Part shown: in pieces, positions 11,638 to 21,879 of the stretch | Layout: each line of letters opens with the position of its first letter | Position numbering within the stretch: position 1 is the first letter of the stretch | Assembly (NCBI GenBank): GCA_017311315.1 | Contig: CM029609.1 | Location: forward strand, 43,113,166-43,177,165 | From: Dendrocalamus latiflorus | Lineage: Eukaryota > Streptophyta > Magnoliopsida > Poales > Poaceae | DNA: 64,000 nt | Direction: 5' to 3' | Notes under the pieces: generated by a model | Told to the model about the DNA's origin: nothing | The model's input: the letters and a program-made list of their open reading frames with translations, nothing else | Database searches by the model: none | Program-made: the position numbers and the translations under genes

Positions 11638-12438
11638 TGTTGTAAGGTCTTACGACCTCCCAGGACCTTTTACGACTGGTTAGAGTCGTTTACGACCGGT
11701 GAGAATCGAATACGATCGGTTCAGAGTACTTACGACCAGTTCCGAACGCTTCAAACTCTTCCGATCGCTTTTTCAACGTGGTCGTAAATTTACTGTAGCA
11801 ATTTACGACCGCTCTGCGATATCGCTGCTGCTGCCTTCCTTCAGTCGCTCCAGATACCGTGATCGAAGCCTTCTACGATCACGCAGTGATGCTGGCGATC
11901 ACTGTTCACCGTAGTCGAATACCCTTTTCGACTACGTTCACTTCCTTCAACGTGATCGGAGTCGCTTCCGATCACGTACTAACCTTGTCGGCGTAGTCGA
12001 TGCTCCTTACGACCACCTTTACCGTGGTCGTAACCTTCTCAATGTAGTCGGAACAACACTGTTCCTTGCCGTGATCGTAGCACCCGTCGATCACGCCTGC
12101 TGGAAACTTTCCCCGTGGTCGTGACTCCTCCCGATCACGCTTGCGGTGATCGTGAGTCCTTCCGACCACGTATTGCACAAACACACGACAACACAAAGCT
12201 TTGTGTTTTTCCCTCTTTTTGTATTTTCTCAATTGCTTGGTACATCGAATACATGGCTCTAGGCCTCTTTTTATACCCGGCTGTCCTACTTCAACACGGG
12301 TTCTCAACACCTACTCCGACTCCGAGTCTTATACGACTTCGACTCGGTTTCCAATTACGACTTTGAATTGCGGCTGCAATTCGACTCCGATTACACCCAA
12401 ATTTTGCACATGACTCTAAAACAAGATTATTTACAACA
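11638..12438 (-). repeat. 3' LTR of the young copia element
   Basis: 801 bp, bounded by TGTTG and CAACA. It is the 3' LTR because the element reads on the minus strand. It contains several short inverted repeats of the CGTGATCG/CGATCACG and CGTGGTCG/CGACCACG type and a TATA-like motif at 12275-12267. Confidence 0.96.
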
Positions 12439-15400
12439 TTCTCTCCCTAATCTTGTTTTTCCGACTTCGATCATGCCAATTTTCTTCCTCATCTCTGAAA
12501 ACTTTATCCGTCCCAGCGACTTTGTCAATATGTCTGCTTTCTGTTCTTCGGTTCTGATGTAGTCGATTTCAATCTTCCCTTCTTCGACACAATCTCTGAT
12601 ATAATGATATCTTGTGTCTATGTGTTTGCTTCTATCATGTAGAACCGGATTCTTGCTCAGCGATATTGCAGATTTGTTATCAACCCTAAGCGTCACCTTC
12701 TGAATTTCTTCATCTGACAATTCACTCAACAGTCGAGCGAGCCAGACTCCCTGGCAAGATGCTGCGCTCGCTGCGATGTACTCGGCTTCACATGAAGATA
12801 ATGCAACCACCTTTTGCTTCTGAGATTGCCAGCTGATCGGACTCTCCCCAAGCACAAACATTATGCCTGTCGTGCTTTTTCGATCGTCGACATCTCCCGC
12901 CATGTCGCTATCACTGTAGCCCGTCAGCTGCAACGACTTTCCACCTCCTCTCTTGTACTGAATCCCGAGATTCAAAGTACCTTTGATGTATCTCAGGATG
13001 TGCTTCACGGCATTCATATGCTCCTGAGTCGGTTTCTCCATGAAACGACTTACGTATCCGACCGCAAACGAGATGTCTGGTCGGGTGTGCACCAGATACC
13101 GTAGACTTCCGACAATGCTCCTATAAGTCGTGGCATCAACTGGTGATCCTGGGCCTGTCTTTCTCAACTTCAGATGATTCTCCATTGGGGTTTGACATGG
13201 ATTGCACTCTTCCATACCCGACTTCTCCAGAATCTTTCGAGCATATCCCGACTGACAAAGTGTTATGCCGTTGTCGGTTTGATTTACTTCAATGCCGAGG
13301 TAGTAGCACAGAAGTCCCAAATCGGTCATTTTGAACAGCCTCTTCATCTCTTCTTTAAACCTCATAATCTCCTTTGAACTCGATCCAGTAATGATCAAGT
13401 CGTCCACGTAAACGCCCACGATCAGTCTGTTCTTCGCATCTCCCCTCGTGTACACAGCATGTTCAGAGTTGCTTCTTCTGAACCCGAGTGCCGTTAGACT
13501 TTTGTCAAGCTTCAAATTCCATGCTCGTGGTGCTTGCTTAAGTCCGTAGAGAGCTTTGTTCAGCTTCAAGACTTTCTCAGCTTGCTCCTTGGATTGAAAA
13601 CCCGGCGGTTGAGAGACATAAACCTCCTCCTTAATGTCTCCGTTCAAGAACGCCGTTTTCACATCCATGTGGTGAATCTCCCATCCACCGTTTGCTGCCA
13701 ACGCAAGAAGTAGTCGTATAGTCTCCATACGAGCTACTGGGGCAAAGACTTCTTCGTAGTCGATGCCTTGTTTTTGAACATACCCTTTCGCCACAAGTCG
13801 TGCTTTGTGTTTTACGACTTCTCCCTTGGAATCCTTCTTTACCTTGAAGATCCACTTTAAACCGATTGCTCGATGACCCTTTGGCAAATCGGTGAGTTCC
13901 CATGTGTCATTCTCTTCAATCGACTTCAGCTCTTCCTGCATAGCTGCTCTCCAGTATGCATCTCCCTTTGCTTCTTCATAGCTTCCAGGTTCTTCTGCAG
14001 TCGTGTAAAGCAGTAGCTCTTCTGACTGCACTGGTTCAGTTTGTGCATAAATCTCACTTATGCTTCTCATCTTCGGTATTCTATCGCTCGAATTTTCTTC
14101 ATCAGACTCTTCTTCATTTGGTGAGACTTCCTGATCATCAGCACCGATCGAATTTTGGCTTTGAGATGTAGTCGTAGTTTCTTCCGCATTGTCAGCATCG
14201 ACTGCTTCGACTTCGAAGGTTACCCACTTCGATATGTCCTTCTCACTGTCCTCGTGTTCTTCCCACTCCCAATGTTTGTTTTCTTCAAAGACCACGTCTC
14301 TGTTCACATGAATCTTCCTTTCGACCGGATCATAGCACCTGTACGCCTTGGTGCCTGGTTCCGAGCCAAGATAGATCATCCGTCGGCTCCGGTCGTCTAG
14401 CTTCTTGAGATAAGTGGATGGCTTCACATGGGCTAAGCATCCGAAAACCCTTAGGTGCTCGACATTGGGTTTTCTTCCCGACCACTGTTCATATGGAGTG
14501 ACTCCATCCAGTGATCGCGTGGTCGCACGATTTAGCAGATAGACAGCATGTCGTACTGCTTCTGCCCAAAATCTCCCGGGCAGGAATCGGCTCTTCAACA
14601 GACTTCGTGCCGTTTCGACCACGGTCCGGTTTCTTCTTTCTACGACTCCGTTTTGTTGAGGTGAATACGGAGCCGTGAAGAGTCTTGCAATACCCTTCTC
14701 TTCACAAATCGAGTCGAACTCTTTCGCGAGGAATTCTCCTCCTCGATCTGACCTGACCGACTTCACCTTTTTGTCGACTTCGTTTTCGACAAGAGTTATG
14801 AACTTCTGAAAGTTCGTCTTTGCCTCATCTTTGCTCTTCTGCATGTACACCCACATGGCTCTTGAATAGTCATCCACGATCAACATGAAGTATTGATTCC
14901 CGGCATCTGTACGAGGTGTGATTGGTCCGCACAGATCTACGTGAACCAGTTCGAGTGGTTGCGAAGCTCTGAAACTCGTCTGCTGTGGAAAACCGCTACG
15001 AGTTTGTTTCGCCACCAGACAGCCTTCGCAGACTTGCTCCGGGTGGTCGATTGTCGGTAATCCGACCACCATCTCTTTTCCAGCCATCGTGTTGAGACTC
15101 TGGAAATTCAGATGTCCGAATCTTGCGTGCCATAGCCAGGCCGCATTATCGGTTGTAGTCTTCATACACTTCGGCTTGCATGCTTCAATGTGAATTTTGT
15201 ACAGACGGTTTACCGTTCTCTGTACTTTCATCAGCAGTCGCTCAGTGTGGTCATACATCTTCAGATAGGTGTCTTTGAGTTCAATCCGACAACCTTCTTC
15301 AGTCAATTGTCCAAGGCTTATAATGTTGCTTCGTAGACTTGGAATGTAGTATACATTCGACAATCTCCTCTGGCTTCCATCCTTGCACTGCATCAGGATC

Positions 15401-16632
15401 GTGCCTCTCCCTTTTATCTGAATGGTCGAGCCGTCTCCGAACTGTACTCTTCCAAGCACATTCTTATTTAATTCGTAAAACATCGAGTATGTACCCGTCA
15501 TGTGGTTGCTGGCTCCGTTGTCGAGATACCAGTCTGCCGTCCGCTCTTGAGTCTGCTCTCCTTTCTCCAACAGACTCGGAAACACTTTCTCCTCGTTTAA
15601 TAGAACCATTGTCGGTTCGTCTGCAGTGCAGAGCGACAACAGCAATGTCGGCTCTTTGTGCTCATCCGTTTGAGCCAGGTTTGCTTCCTCTACTTTCTTC
15701 TTACTCCGGCAATTCGCAGCATAGTGACCATACTTCTTGCAGTTATGGCACTGGATGTGGCTCCGACATTCGGCTGCGTAGTGCCCAAATTTCTCGCACG
15801 TGTAGCACTGGACATCAGACTTGTCGGTCTGACGGTCGCCGCCTCCACGACCACCTCCTCGACCACTTCGTCCACGACCTCTGTGATCGAAACCTCGACC
15901 TCGTCCATGAGATGCACCGCGGCCGGTCGATGTGCCGCGACCACGACCACGACCGCCCCTTGATGTCGATTCTCCTCGGTTCTTCGTGTCTTCCTTTACA
16001 AACAATGCTTGTTGGTTGTAAGGCCCTTGTCCTTCATTGTCGGCTTGATAACTCTTCAGAAGCTGCTCGTGTGCTTTGAGCGCTCCAGTCACCTCCTCAA
16101 CCTTCATCTTCGAGAGGTCTTGCGAGTACGTGAGTGTAGTTACGACCGAGAGAAACTTCTCTGGTAGTACTCGTAGATACTTCTTCACCGCCACCTCGTC
16201 TTTCAAGTCGTCGCCGAGAGATTTGATCTCGTTTACGACTTCGTTAAACTTCCCAGAGAACTCCTCCACAGTCTGGTTCTTTCCCATCTTCAATGATTCA
16301 AACTCACTCCTCAATGTTTGAAGTCGAACTTCCTTCACTCGATCTACTCCTTGGTGCATTATCTGCAGAGTAGTCCAGACGTCTTTCGCCGTCTCCTTGC
16401 CGACTAGCTGCCGCATCATCGAGTCGGGTACAGCTTGATAGATCGCTGCCATCGCCATCTTGTCGAGACGATCATCGAGAACCTTGTCCCTCTCCTTCGG
16501 TTCAACCGCACCCCAGACTCCCTGTGCGATCATGTTGACCTTCATCTTCATCGCCCAGATCGGGTAATTGTCCGAACTGAGGATCGGGTACTGCAGCGAC
16601 ACGCTTTCCTTCATCTTTGAAACCTCCGCCAT
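12427..16632 (-). CDS. Ty1/copia gag-pol polyprotein, 1401 aa, intact
   Basis: One open frame encodes the whole element. In order: UBN2-type gag (about 1-200), an RGG-rich basic stretch (about 222-266), two CCHC zinc knuckles (about 276-289 and 295-308), an aspartic protease with DNGASNHMTG at about 371, integrase with the HH-CC head and SDRGGEF plus NGVVERRN motifs, reverse transcriptase with YVDDLIITG, and RNase H near the C terminus (SDSDMAGD, then DKSTTG-like KSTTG). The ATG at 16632 lies only 24 nt inside the 5' LTR. The last two Cys-type codons, Lys and the TAA stop are read from the 3' LTR. Two knuckles, where one is usual, is notable. No stop or frameshift was seen. Confidence 0.96.
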   Translation of the reverse strand: MAEVSKMKESVSLQYPILSSDNYPIWAMKMKVNMIAQGVWGAVEPKERDKVLDDRLDKMAMAAIYQAVPDSMMRQLVGKETAKDVWTTLQIMHQGVDRVKEVRLQTLRSEFESLKMGKNQTVEEFSGKFNEVVNEIKSLGDDLKDEVAVKKYLRVLPEKFLSVVTTLTYSQDLSKMKVEEVTGALKAHEQLLKSYQADNEGQGPYNQQALFVKEDTKNRGESTSRGGRGRGRGTSTGRGASHGRGRGFDHRGRGRSGRGGGRGGGDRQTDKSDVQCYTCEKFGHYAAECRSHIQCHNCKKYGHYAANCRSKKKVEEANLAQTDEHKEPTLLLSLCTADEPTMVLLNEEKVFPSLLEKGEQTQERTADWYLDNGASNHMTGTYSMFYELNKNVLGRVQFGDGSTIQIKGRGTILMQCKDGSQRRLSNVYYIPSLRSNIISLGQLTEEGCRIELKDTYLKMYDHTERLLMKVQRTVNRLYKIHIEACKPKCMKTTTDNAAWLWHARFGHLNFQSLNTMAGKEMVVGLPTIDHPEQVCEGCLVAKQTRSGFPQQTSFRASQPLELVHVDLCGPITPRTDAGNQYFMLIVDDYSRAMWVYMQKSKDEAKTNFQKFITLVENEVDKKVKSVRSDRGGEFLAKEFDSICEEKGIARLFTAPYSPQQNGVVERRNRTVVETARSLLKSRFLPGRFWAEAVRHAVYLLNRATTRSLDGVTPYEQWSGRKPNVEHLRVFGCLAHVKPSTYLKKLDDRSRRMIYLGSEPGTKAYRCYDPVERKIHVNRDVVFEENKHWEWEEHEDSEKDISKWVTFEVEAVDADNAEETTTTSQSQNSIGADDQEVSPNEEESDEENSSDRIPKMRSISEIYAQTEPVQSEELLLYTTAEEPGSYEEAKGDAYWRAAMQEELKSIEENDTWELTDLPKGHRAIGLKWIFKVKKDSKGEVVKHKARLVAKGYVQKQGIDYEEVFAPVARMETIRLLLALAANGGWEIHHMDVKTAFLNGDIKEEVYVSQPPGFQSKEQAEKVLKLNKALYGLKQAPRAWNLKLDKSLTALGFRRSNSEHAVYTRGDAKNRLIVGVYVDDLIITGSSSKEIMRFKEEMKRLFKMTDLGLLCYYLGIEVNQTDNGITLCQSGYARKILEKSGMEECNPCQTPMENHLKLRKTGPGSPVDATTYRSIVGSLRYLVHTRPDISFAVGYVSRFMEKPTQEHMNAVKHILRYIKGTLNLGIQYKRGGGKSLQLTGYSDSDMAGDVDDRKSTTGIMFVLGESPISWQSQKQKVVALSSCEAEYIAASAASCQGVWLARLLSELSDEEIQKVTLRVDNKSAISLSKNPVLHDRSKHIDTRYHYIRDCVEEGKIEIDYIRTEEQKADILTKSLGRIKFSEMRKKIGMIEVGKTRLGRECCK
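12439..12447 (-). other. Polypurine tract of the young copia element
   Basis: GGGAGAGAA on the minus strand directly abuts the 3' LTR, the expected primer for plus-strand DNA synthesis. It overlaps the 3' end of the gag-pol frame. Confidence 0.85.
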
Positions 16633-16642
16633 GGTTCACCAA

Positions 16643-16654
16643 GCTCTGATACCA
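16643..16654 (-). other. Primer-binding site (initiator Met tRNA)
   Basis: TGGTATCAGAGC on the minus strand, two bases inside the 5' LTR, is the standard plant copia PBS complementary to the 3' end of initiator methionine tRNA. Confidence 0.95.
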
Positions 16655-16656
16655 AC

Positions 16657-17457
16657 TGTTGTAAGGTCTTACGACCTCCCAGGACCTTTTACGACTGGTT
16701 AGAGTCGTTTACGACCGGTGAGAATCGAATACGATCGGTTCAGAGTACTTACGACCAGTTCCGAACGCTTCAAACTCTTCCGATCGCTTTTTCAACGTGG
16801 TCGTAAATTTACTGTAGCAATTTACGACCGCTCTGCGATATCGCTGCTGCTGCCTTCCTTCAGTCGCTCCAGATACCGTGATCGAAGCCTTCTACGATCA
16901 CGCAGTGATGCTGGCGATCACTGTTCACCGTAGTCGAATACCCTTTTCGACTACGTTCACTTCCTTCAACGTGATCGGAGTCGCTTCCGATCACGTACTA
17001 ACCTTGTCGGCGTAGTCGATGCTCCTTACGACCACCTTCACCGTGGTCGTAACCTTCTCAATGTAGTCGGAACAACACTGTTCCTTGCCGTGATCGTAGC
17101 ACCCGTCGATCACGCCTGCTGGAAACTTTCCCCGTGGTCGTGACTCCTCCCGATCACGCTTGCGGTGATCGTGAGTCCTTCCGACCACGTATTGCACAAA
17201 CACACGACAACACAAAGCTTTGTGTTTTTCCCTCTTTTTGTATTTTCTCAATTGCTTGGTACATCGAATACATGGCTCTAGGCCTCTTTTTATACCCGGC
17301 TGTCCTACTTCAACACGGGTTCTCAACACCTACTCCGACTCCGAGTCTTATACGACTTCGACTCGGTTTCCAATTACGACTTTGAATTGCGGCTGCAATT
17401 CGACTCCGATTACACCCAAATTTTGCACATGACTCTAAAACAAGATTATTTACAACA
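16657..17457 (-). repeat. 5' LTR of the young copia element
   Basis: 801 bp, same ends as the other LTR, with one difference seen between them. It carries the promoter that drives the element: a TATAAAAAG motif at 17294-17286 on the minus strand. Confidence 0.96.
17286..17294 (-). promoter_or_regulatory. TATA box in the 5' LTR
   Basis: TATAAAAAG on the minus strand, in the upstream third of the LTR as read by the element. The expected start site is about 30 nt downstream, leaving most of the hairpin-rich part of the LTR in the transcript. Confidence 0.65.
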
Positions 17458-17462
17458 GCAGT

Positions 17463-19344
17463 TGCATTACTAAATATTCCATCTTTTGGAACTTCACCCT
17501 CAAAGTTGTTAAATGAGAGATCCAAATAGGTGAGCCCCCTCATACTGCTAAAGAAGGATGGGATGTTCCCAGATAAATTATTGTAGGAAAGATCAACTTC
17601 CAATAGGCCCTTTAGTTGGCCTATTGATGGTGGCATTGTCCCTTGAAGAAAGTTCCAAGATGTGTTGAGATATTCCAAGCTCTGACACTCACCAATGGTT
17701 CCAGGAATCTCCAGAAATCATGTTCTTAGCCAAATACAATATTGCAAGATTTGTTAGGTTACCCACTTCAGAAGGCAGATTTCCAGATAAGAAATTATGC
17801 TCAAAATGCAGGGAATCAGACAAAGTAGAGATGAGGAAAAGTTCTTTAGGTATTGGGCCTGTAAATTTATTGTATGATAGGTCCAACAATTGTAAAGGAC
17901 AATTGCTAAGACTCGCTGGTATGCCTCCACTAAGGGCATTCCATCCCAGGGTAAGTCTATATAGTTGTGTTAGATTGCCAATTGATGGTGGGATGGATCC
18001 AGACAGGTGGTTGAATGCGAGAAATAACCTATACAATCTATTGAGATTACCGACAGAGGCAGGAATGGTTCCCTCAAGAAGATTTAGGTTCATCTCAAGT
18101 AACTCCAGGTTAACTAGATTTCCTATTCCATCAGGTATTTCTCCAGTCATATTGTTGTACCCTAAGAGAACAAATTTAATGTTAACAGAAAGATTGCCTA
18201 TGGAATTTGGTAGGCTACCATGGAGCCTATTGTCACCCACATCCAGTGCCATCAAATTACTGCAATTGGTCAAACTAGACAAGAAGCCCCAGTCAGCACC
18301 ATTTGTTCCACCAAGCTCATTTTCTGCCATGAAAACTACTGACAAGCTCTGTTGGCGAGTTCCCAAACACTGAGGAATTGTCCCTGATAAAAAATTAACC
18401 CCCAGTTGAATCATCTCAATCGTAGAAGCATTGCACAAGGATGGAGGAATTGTGCCATGGAATCTATTAAAACCTATGGTAAAGCTCTTTAGTTTTGGAA
18501 ACTTATTGCCCATGTCGATTGGCAAAGTACCACTAAGCTTGTTGCCATGTACGCTGAGGTTTTCAATGGAGGAGAGATTGAAAATTGGAGGTGGCAAAGA
18601 ACCTCCTAGTTCGTTAAAGAGTAAGTAAAGTTTTGCCAGGGAAGTGAGTTTTCCAAAAGAATAGGGTATGGGGCCTGTGAGATTGTTCTCTGAGAGGTCT
18701 AGGGCTGTAAGCAACCTCAGGTTCCCTAGTGATTCTGGGATGTGTCCCACTAGAGTATTCTTCTGAAGATTTATATATGTTACTGTGGAGAGGTTTCCCA
18801 ATGAAGAAGGGATGGTTCCTTTGAGATTGTTCTTCCCTAGCTCAAGTGTAGTGAGAGATGAGAGGCCTTGCAATGATGGAATGCTCCCTGTCAAGTTATT
18901 TGAGTAGAGACTTACAAAGGTCAACATTGAGAGGTTTCCAAGTGAAGAAGGGATGGAACCAGTCAACTGATTGTAACTTAGACCCAAGTATGCGAGCTTG
19001 GCAAGGCTGCCCATCTCCAGTGGGATCTCCCCTGTGAGGTTGTTATAGTTGAGAGAAATGTTCTCAAGACTCGTGCAGTTCGAAAGAGACACCGGAATCT
19101 GCCCTCGGATGAAACTGTTGCTGAGGTTCAGGTGGCTGAGCTCGCGAAGATGGCCGAGCTCCGACGGCAGGACGCCAGCGAGGCGGTTCGCGGGGAGGTG
19201 GAGCCTTCTCAGGAAGGTGAGGCTGCCGAGCGAAGGGGCGATGACCCCGGGAGGTCCAGTGCCACAACGCGGCCGCGGCGGCGTCCTCTCGTGCCGCACG
19301 TCACGCCGCGCCATTGGCACATCGGGACGGACCGGTTGCCCCAC
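17463..19344 (-). pseudogene. RLK2 leucine-rich repeat portion
   Basis: A 551-aa open stretch (19344-17689) is made of LRRs of the plant-specific LxxNxLxGxIP type, starting with a GVLPSELGHL repeat. A frame change near 17700 is followed by 17678-17463, which carries the last repeats and the GEVPKDGIF cap motif up to the copia insertion. Confidence 0.85.
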
Positions 19345-19614
19345 GAGGCCACGACGACAATGCGGCCTGCGACGGGTCGGTCACCGTCAGCGACCTGAAC
19401 GACATGATGGCCAGGTAGTCGGTGGCATCGGCGCTCGTGGCTGCTCGGGGACCGGACAAGGAGGCCAACTTCATGGCACCGGCCGAACGTGCAAGGAGAA
19501 ACAAGGTGAGCAGCAGAGGCTCCATGAGTTGCATTGTTTTGTATGGTGATCGACGGTTTGCTAAGCAGGGAATATTTAGAGCTTAAGTTCTCCACACATG
19601 GAGCCACCATCCAA

Positions 19615-19885
19615 TTCCACAGGGACTGTTCTTGTTTACAGTGACTTGTGGCTTTTGGTTGTGGTTTGTGGTTTTTGAGCTATTTGTATGAAAGATTATA
19701 TATTAACGCAAACTCATGTGTGGTTTTTACAGGTATAAATGAAGTTGGTACAGTATGTACTACAATTAACTAGTAGATTCTATTTTAAAAAGATATTTTA
19801 TTTAAAAACTAGTTACTGTAAAAAAGCTGAAAAACAGCTTTTAAAAGCTGAAAAGAACAGAACTACAGCTTGGTCTTTGGTCTAC
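19615..19885. mobile_element. MITE, inverted relative to the copy at 61150-61400
   Basis: The sequence from GACTGTTCTTG to GAAAAGAACAG aligns with the reverse complement of 61150-61400 along its length. Shared blocks include GGTTTGTGG, AGTATGTACTA, AATTAACTAGTAGA and AAAAACTAGTTA. The ends CTGTTC/GAACAG form short TIRs, which suits a hAT-type MITE. The TSD is not clear. Confidence 0.6.
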
Positions 19886-21850
19886 CAACGCCGGCCGACA
19901 GCACGGTTGAACACATGGAAATAGCCAAAGCAGGAGCAAGAGCGACTAGTCCATTAGTGCTAGTTTAGCATTTCACTACCGCTTTGACCAACGTCCTGTC
20001 AGACTTGTCATCAATCGTAATACTGTCTATCAAAGTCCTTTGACCAACTTGGCAGCCTGCCTAACTTTGGTGTTTTTTGACCAACTTGGCAGCCTGCCTA
20101 ACTTTGGTGTTTGAGCATCTGCCCGTGTGTTAAGTCCACCCATCTGCTTGCAATCTTCTCTTCACACCGTTCTCTTGTTCTGGCTGTAAGGAGGATATGT
20201 AGGAAGAGGAACAATGACAACCTTGATTTGTTGTTTAGGAATCCTTTTTTACGGAAGATTCAATCAGTCTTGTTGAAAGCCTTGTGTGCACTCTCCCAAT
20301 CTAATTGTGCATTATTGTCACCGGGAAAGCTAAATTTCTTCTCAGATAACCAGCAATTAGGCCGGAGTTGAGGAACTGCGTTGGTGCAGGATACGTGAGG
20401 GCTAAAACGCACACCATTCGGCATTCGGGTAAGAACTAGGAAGTGGGACTAGTGCTTCTGTGTATCACTAGTTCACTACTCTTCTTCTTCTTCTTCTTTT
20501 TTGAAAGCCAGCAAAGTCTTCTGTGTATCACTCGCTCAGTGCAAGCTATATAAATATTAAAGCAAGAAAAGAAATGGGTAATCACCGTCCACTCTTCATT
20601 CATACTTTAATACATGTACAATTTTGAAATAGTAGAGAGGTACTTTAATGATTTTCTCAAAGTGATTTGCACAACTTTTAAAGCAGAATTGAATGGTGGA
20701 TAGCAATTACTTACCCCTTCGTGTGCTTTGAGATTGGTGCCATTCTTGTTAGAGTAGAAAGTATGAAAATACTACTTGAAATAGTGATATATAGAAGTAC
20801 CTCCTAGGAAGTAGAGAGGAATAAGGCTTCAAAAAAAGTAGTTTTGGATGGGTTCTTTTTAGTTACGGCTGGTGGTTTTTACCCCTAGCATGAGTGCTTA
20901 TGTAAACGAACCAAGCGTTGATAAACTGATAAACCGTTTCGAAAAGGATGTTCTAATAAACCACTTCGAAAATGCTATAGAGAAATTGTTCCATTTATTT
21001 GTTCAGAGGAAGCTGACAAGAAGGGGCTGAAGAAGAAGCGAAGAGGAACAACCCTGACTCTTGGTTTGATCTCTATATACGACAGCCCAGCTTAAGGCTC
21101 TGTTCAAAAGTGTTATGACTCTTGGCTTTTGACTGATTGCGAGAAAGATTAAGGAAGTAAAGGATACTTGCGTTGATAAGCCACTCCATTTAAAATGATT
21201 TCTGCAATGACTTCTACAAATAAATTATAGAAATCATTTCGAAAAGTCGCTCGGCCGAAAACCGAAAAACCGAATACTACACCGTCTACCACTAGACGCT
21301 GCGCTAGGCCAGGCGCCGCCCATCAGGCCATCTCGGCCATCCCATTTTGCCCACCCTCCGTAGCAATACACACGCACGCAATGCGTTATCTGAGGCGTCG
21401 TTGAAAAATCGATGACGAGAAGCAATCGCTAGCTGTACGTACGATTCGTATCGAACAGGAGGGGACGTGAGGCCATCGTCCAAAGAGACTTAACAAGTGA
21501 CCGCCTAGGCGTTGCGTTGTGTGTGTCCCTAAATGAGGGTGGGCTAAAAATTTTGCATTCTTCTACCAGATCATAAGATTTTCCTAGAATTATTAGCCCT
21601 ACACCTCGAATGACTAAACTAATTTGTAAGAAACATAGTTTTGTATTCTTGTGCAATCAAATTCATAGTTCAATACATAAATAAAAGCAAAGAAAAAAAG
21701 AGATACAATAAAGGTACCTTGCTAATGGCAATTGAATCCCTAAACATGTAAATACAACACTATTTCTATTTTCTAATAAATTGATAATCAAATAATCAAT
21801 TAATTGAGGAATGAGACAATGGGAGTTGTGAACTTACAAATTACAAAATA
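19886..21850. other. Intergenic between RLK2 and RLK3
   Basis: No gene recognised. It contains a 37-bp tandem duplication (TGACCAACTTGGCAGCCTGC unit, 20041-20114), a CTT microsatellite near 20482, and AT-rich sequence. The short ORFs show no domain. Confidence 0.5.
20041..20114. repeat. 37-bp tandem duplication
   Basis: TGACCAACTTGGCAGCCTGC and following bases occur twice in succession with a 37-bp period. Confidence 0.88.
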
Positions 21851-21879
21851 GTTCGGCCGTACGGAGGGAATAGTATCAG

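Larger units (their letters stand above)
11633..17462 (-). mobile_element. Complete, young Ty1/copia retrotransposon
   Basis: The element is 11638-17457 (5820 bp) with 5-bp TSD GCAGT at 11633-11637 and 17458-17462. The 801-bp LTRs start TGTTG and end CAACA. Reading both LTRs side by side I saw one difference (CCTTTACCG near 12018 against CCTTCACCG near 17037). The minus-strand order is LTR, PBS, one uninterrupted gag-pol ORF, polypurine tract, LTR. Every part needed for autonomous movement is visible. The insertion lies in the LRR C-terminal cap of RLK2, so it happened after, or finished off, that gene. Confidence 0.97.
9477..19549 (-). pseudogene. LRR-XII receptor kinase pseudogene (RLK2), split by nested insertions
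   Basis: The middle paralogue of the cluster. The N-terminal signal and LRRNT parts (19534-19210) run through two frame changes before the main LRR ORF (19344-17689). Another frame change near 17700 leads to the last repeats (17678-17463). A 5.8-kb copia element separates these from the juxtamembrane and kinase remnants (11632-9477). A SINE sits in the kinase N-lobe and a foldback MITE in exon 2. A 16-bp tandem duplication at 10839-10870 shifts the frame. The HCDLKP motif remains, but the Mg-binding DFG reads GFG. The exon junction (donor after 10501, acceptor before 10046) is conserved. It cannot encode a working receptor. Confidence 0.92.

Noticed and set aside
15339..16079. 246-aa plus-strand ORF in the young copia
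   Set aside because: Antisense shadow of the gag-pol frame.
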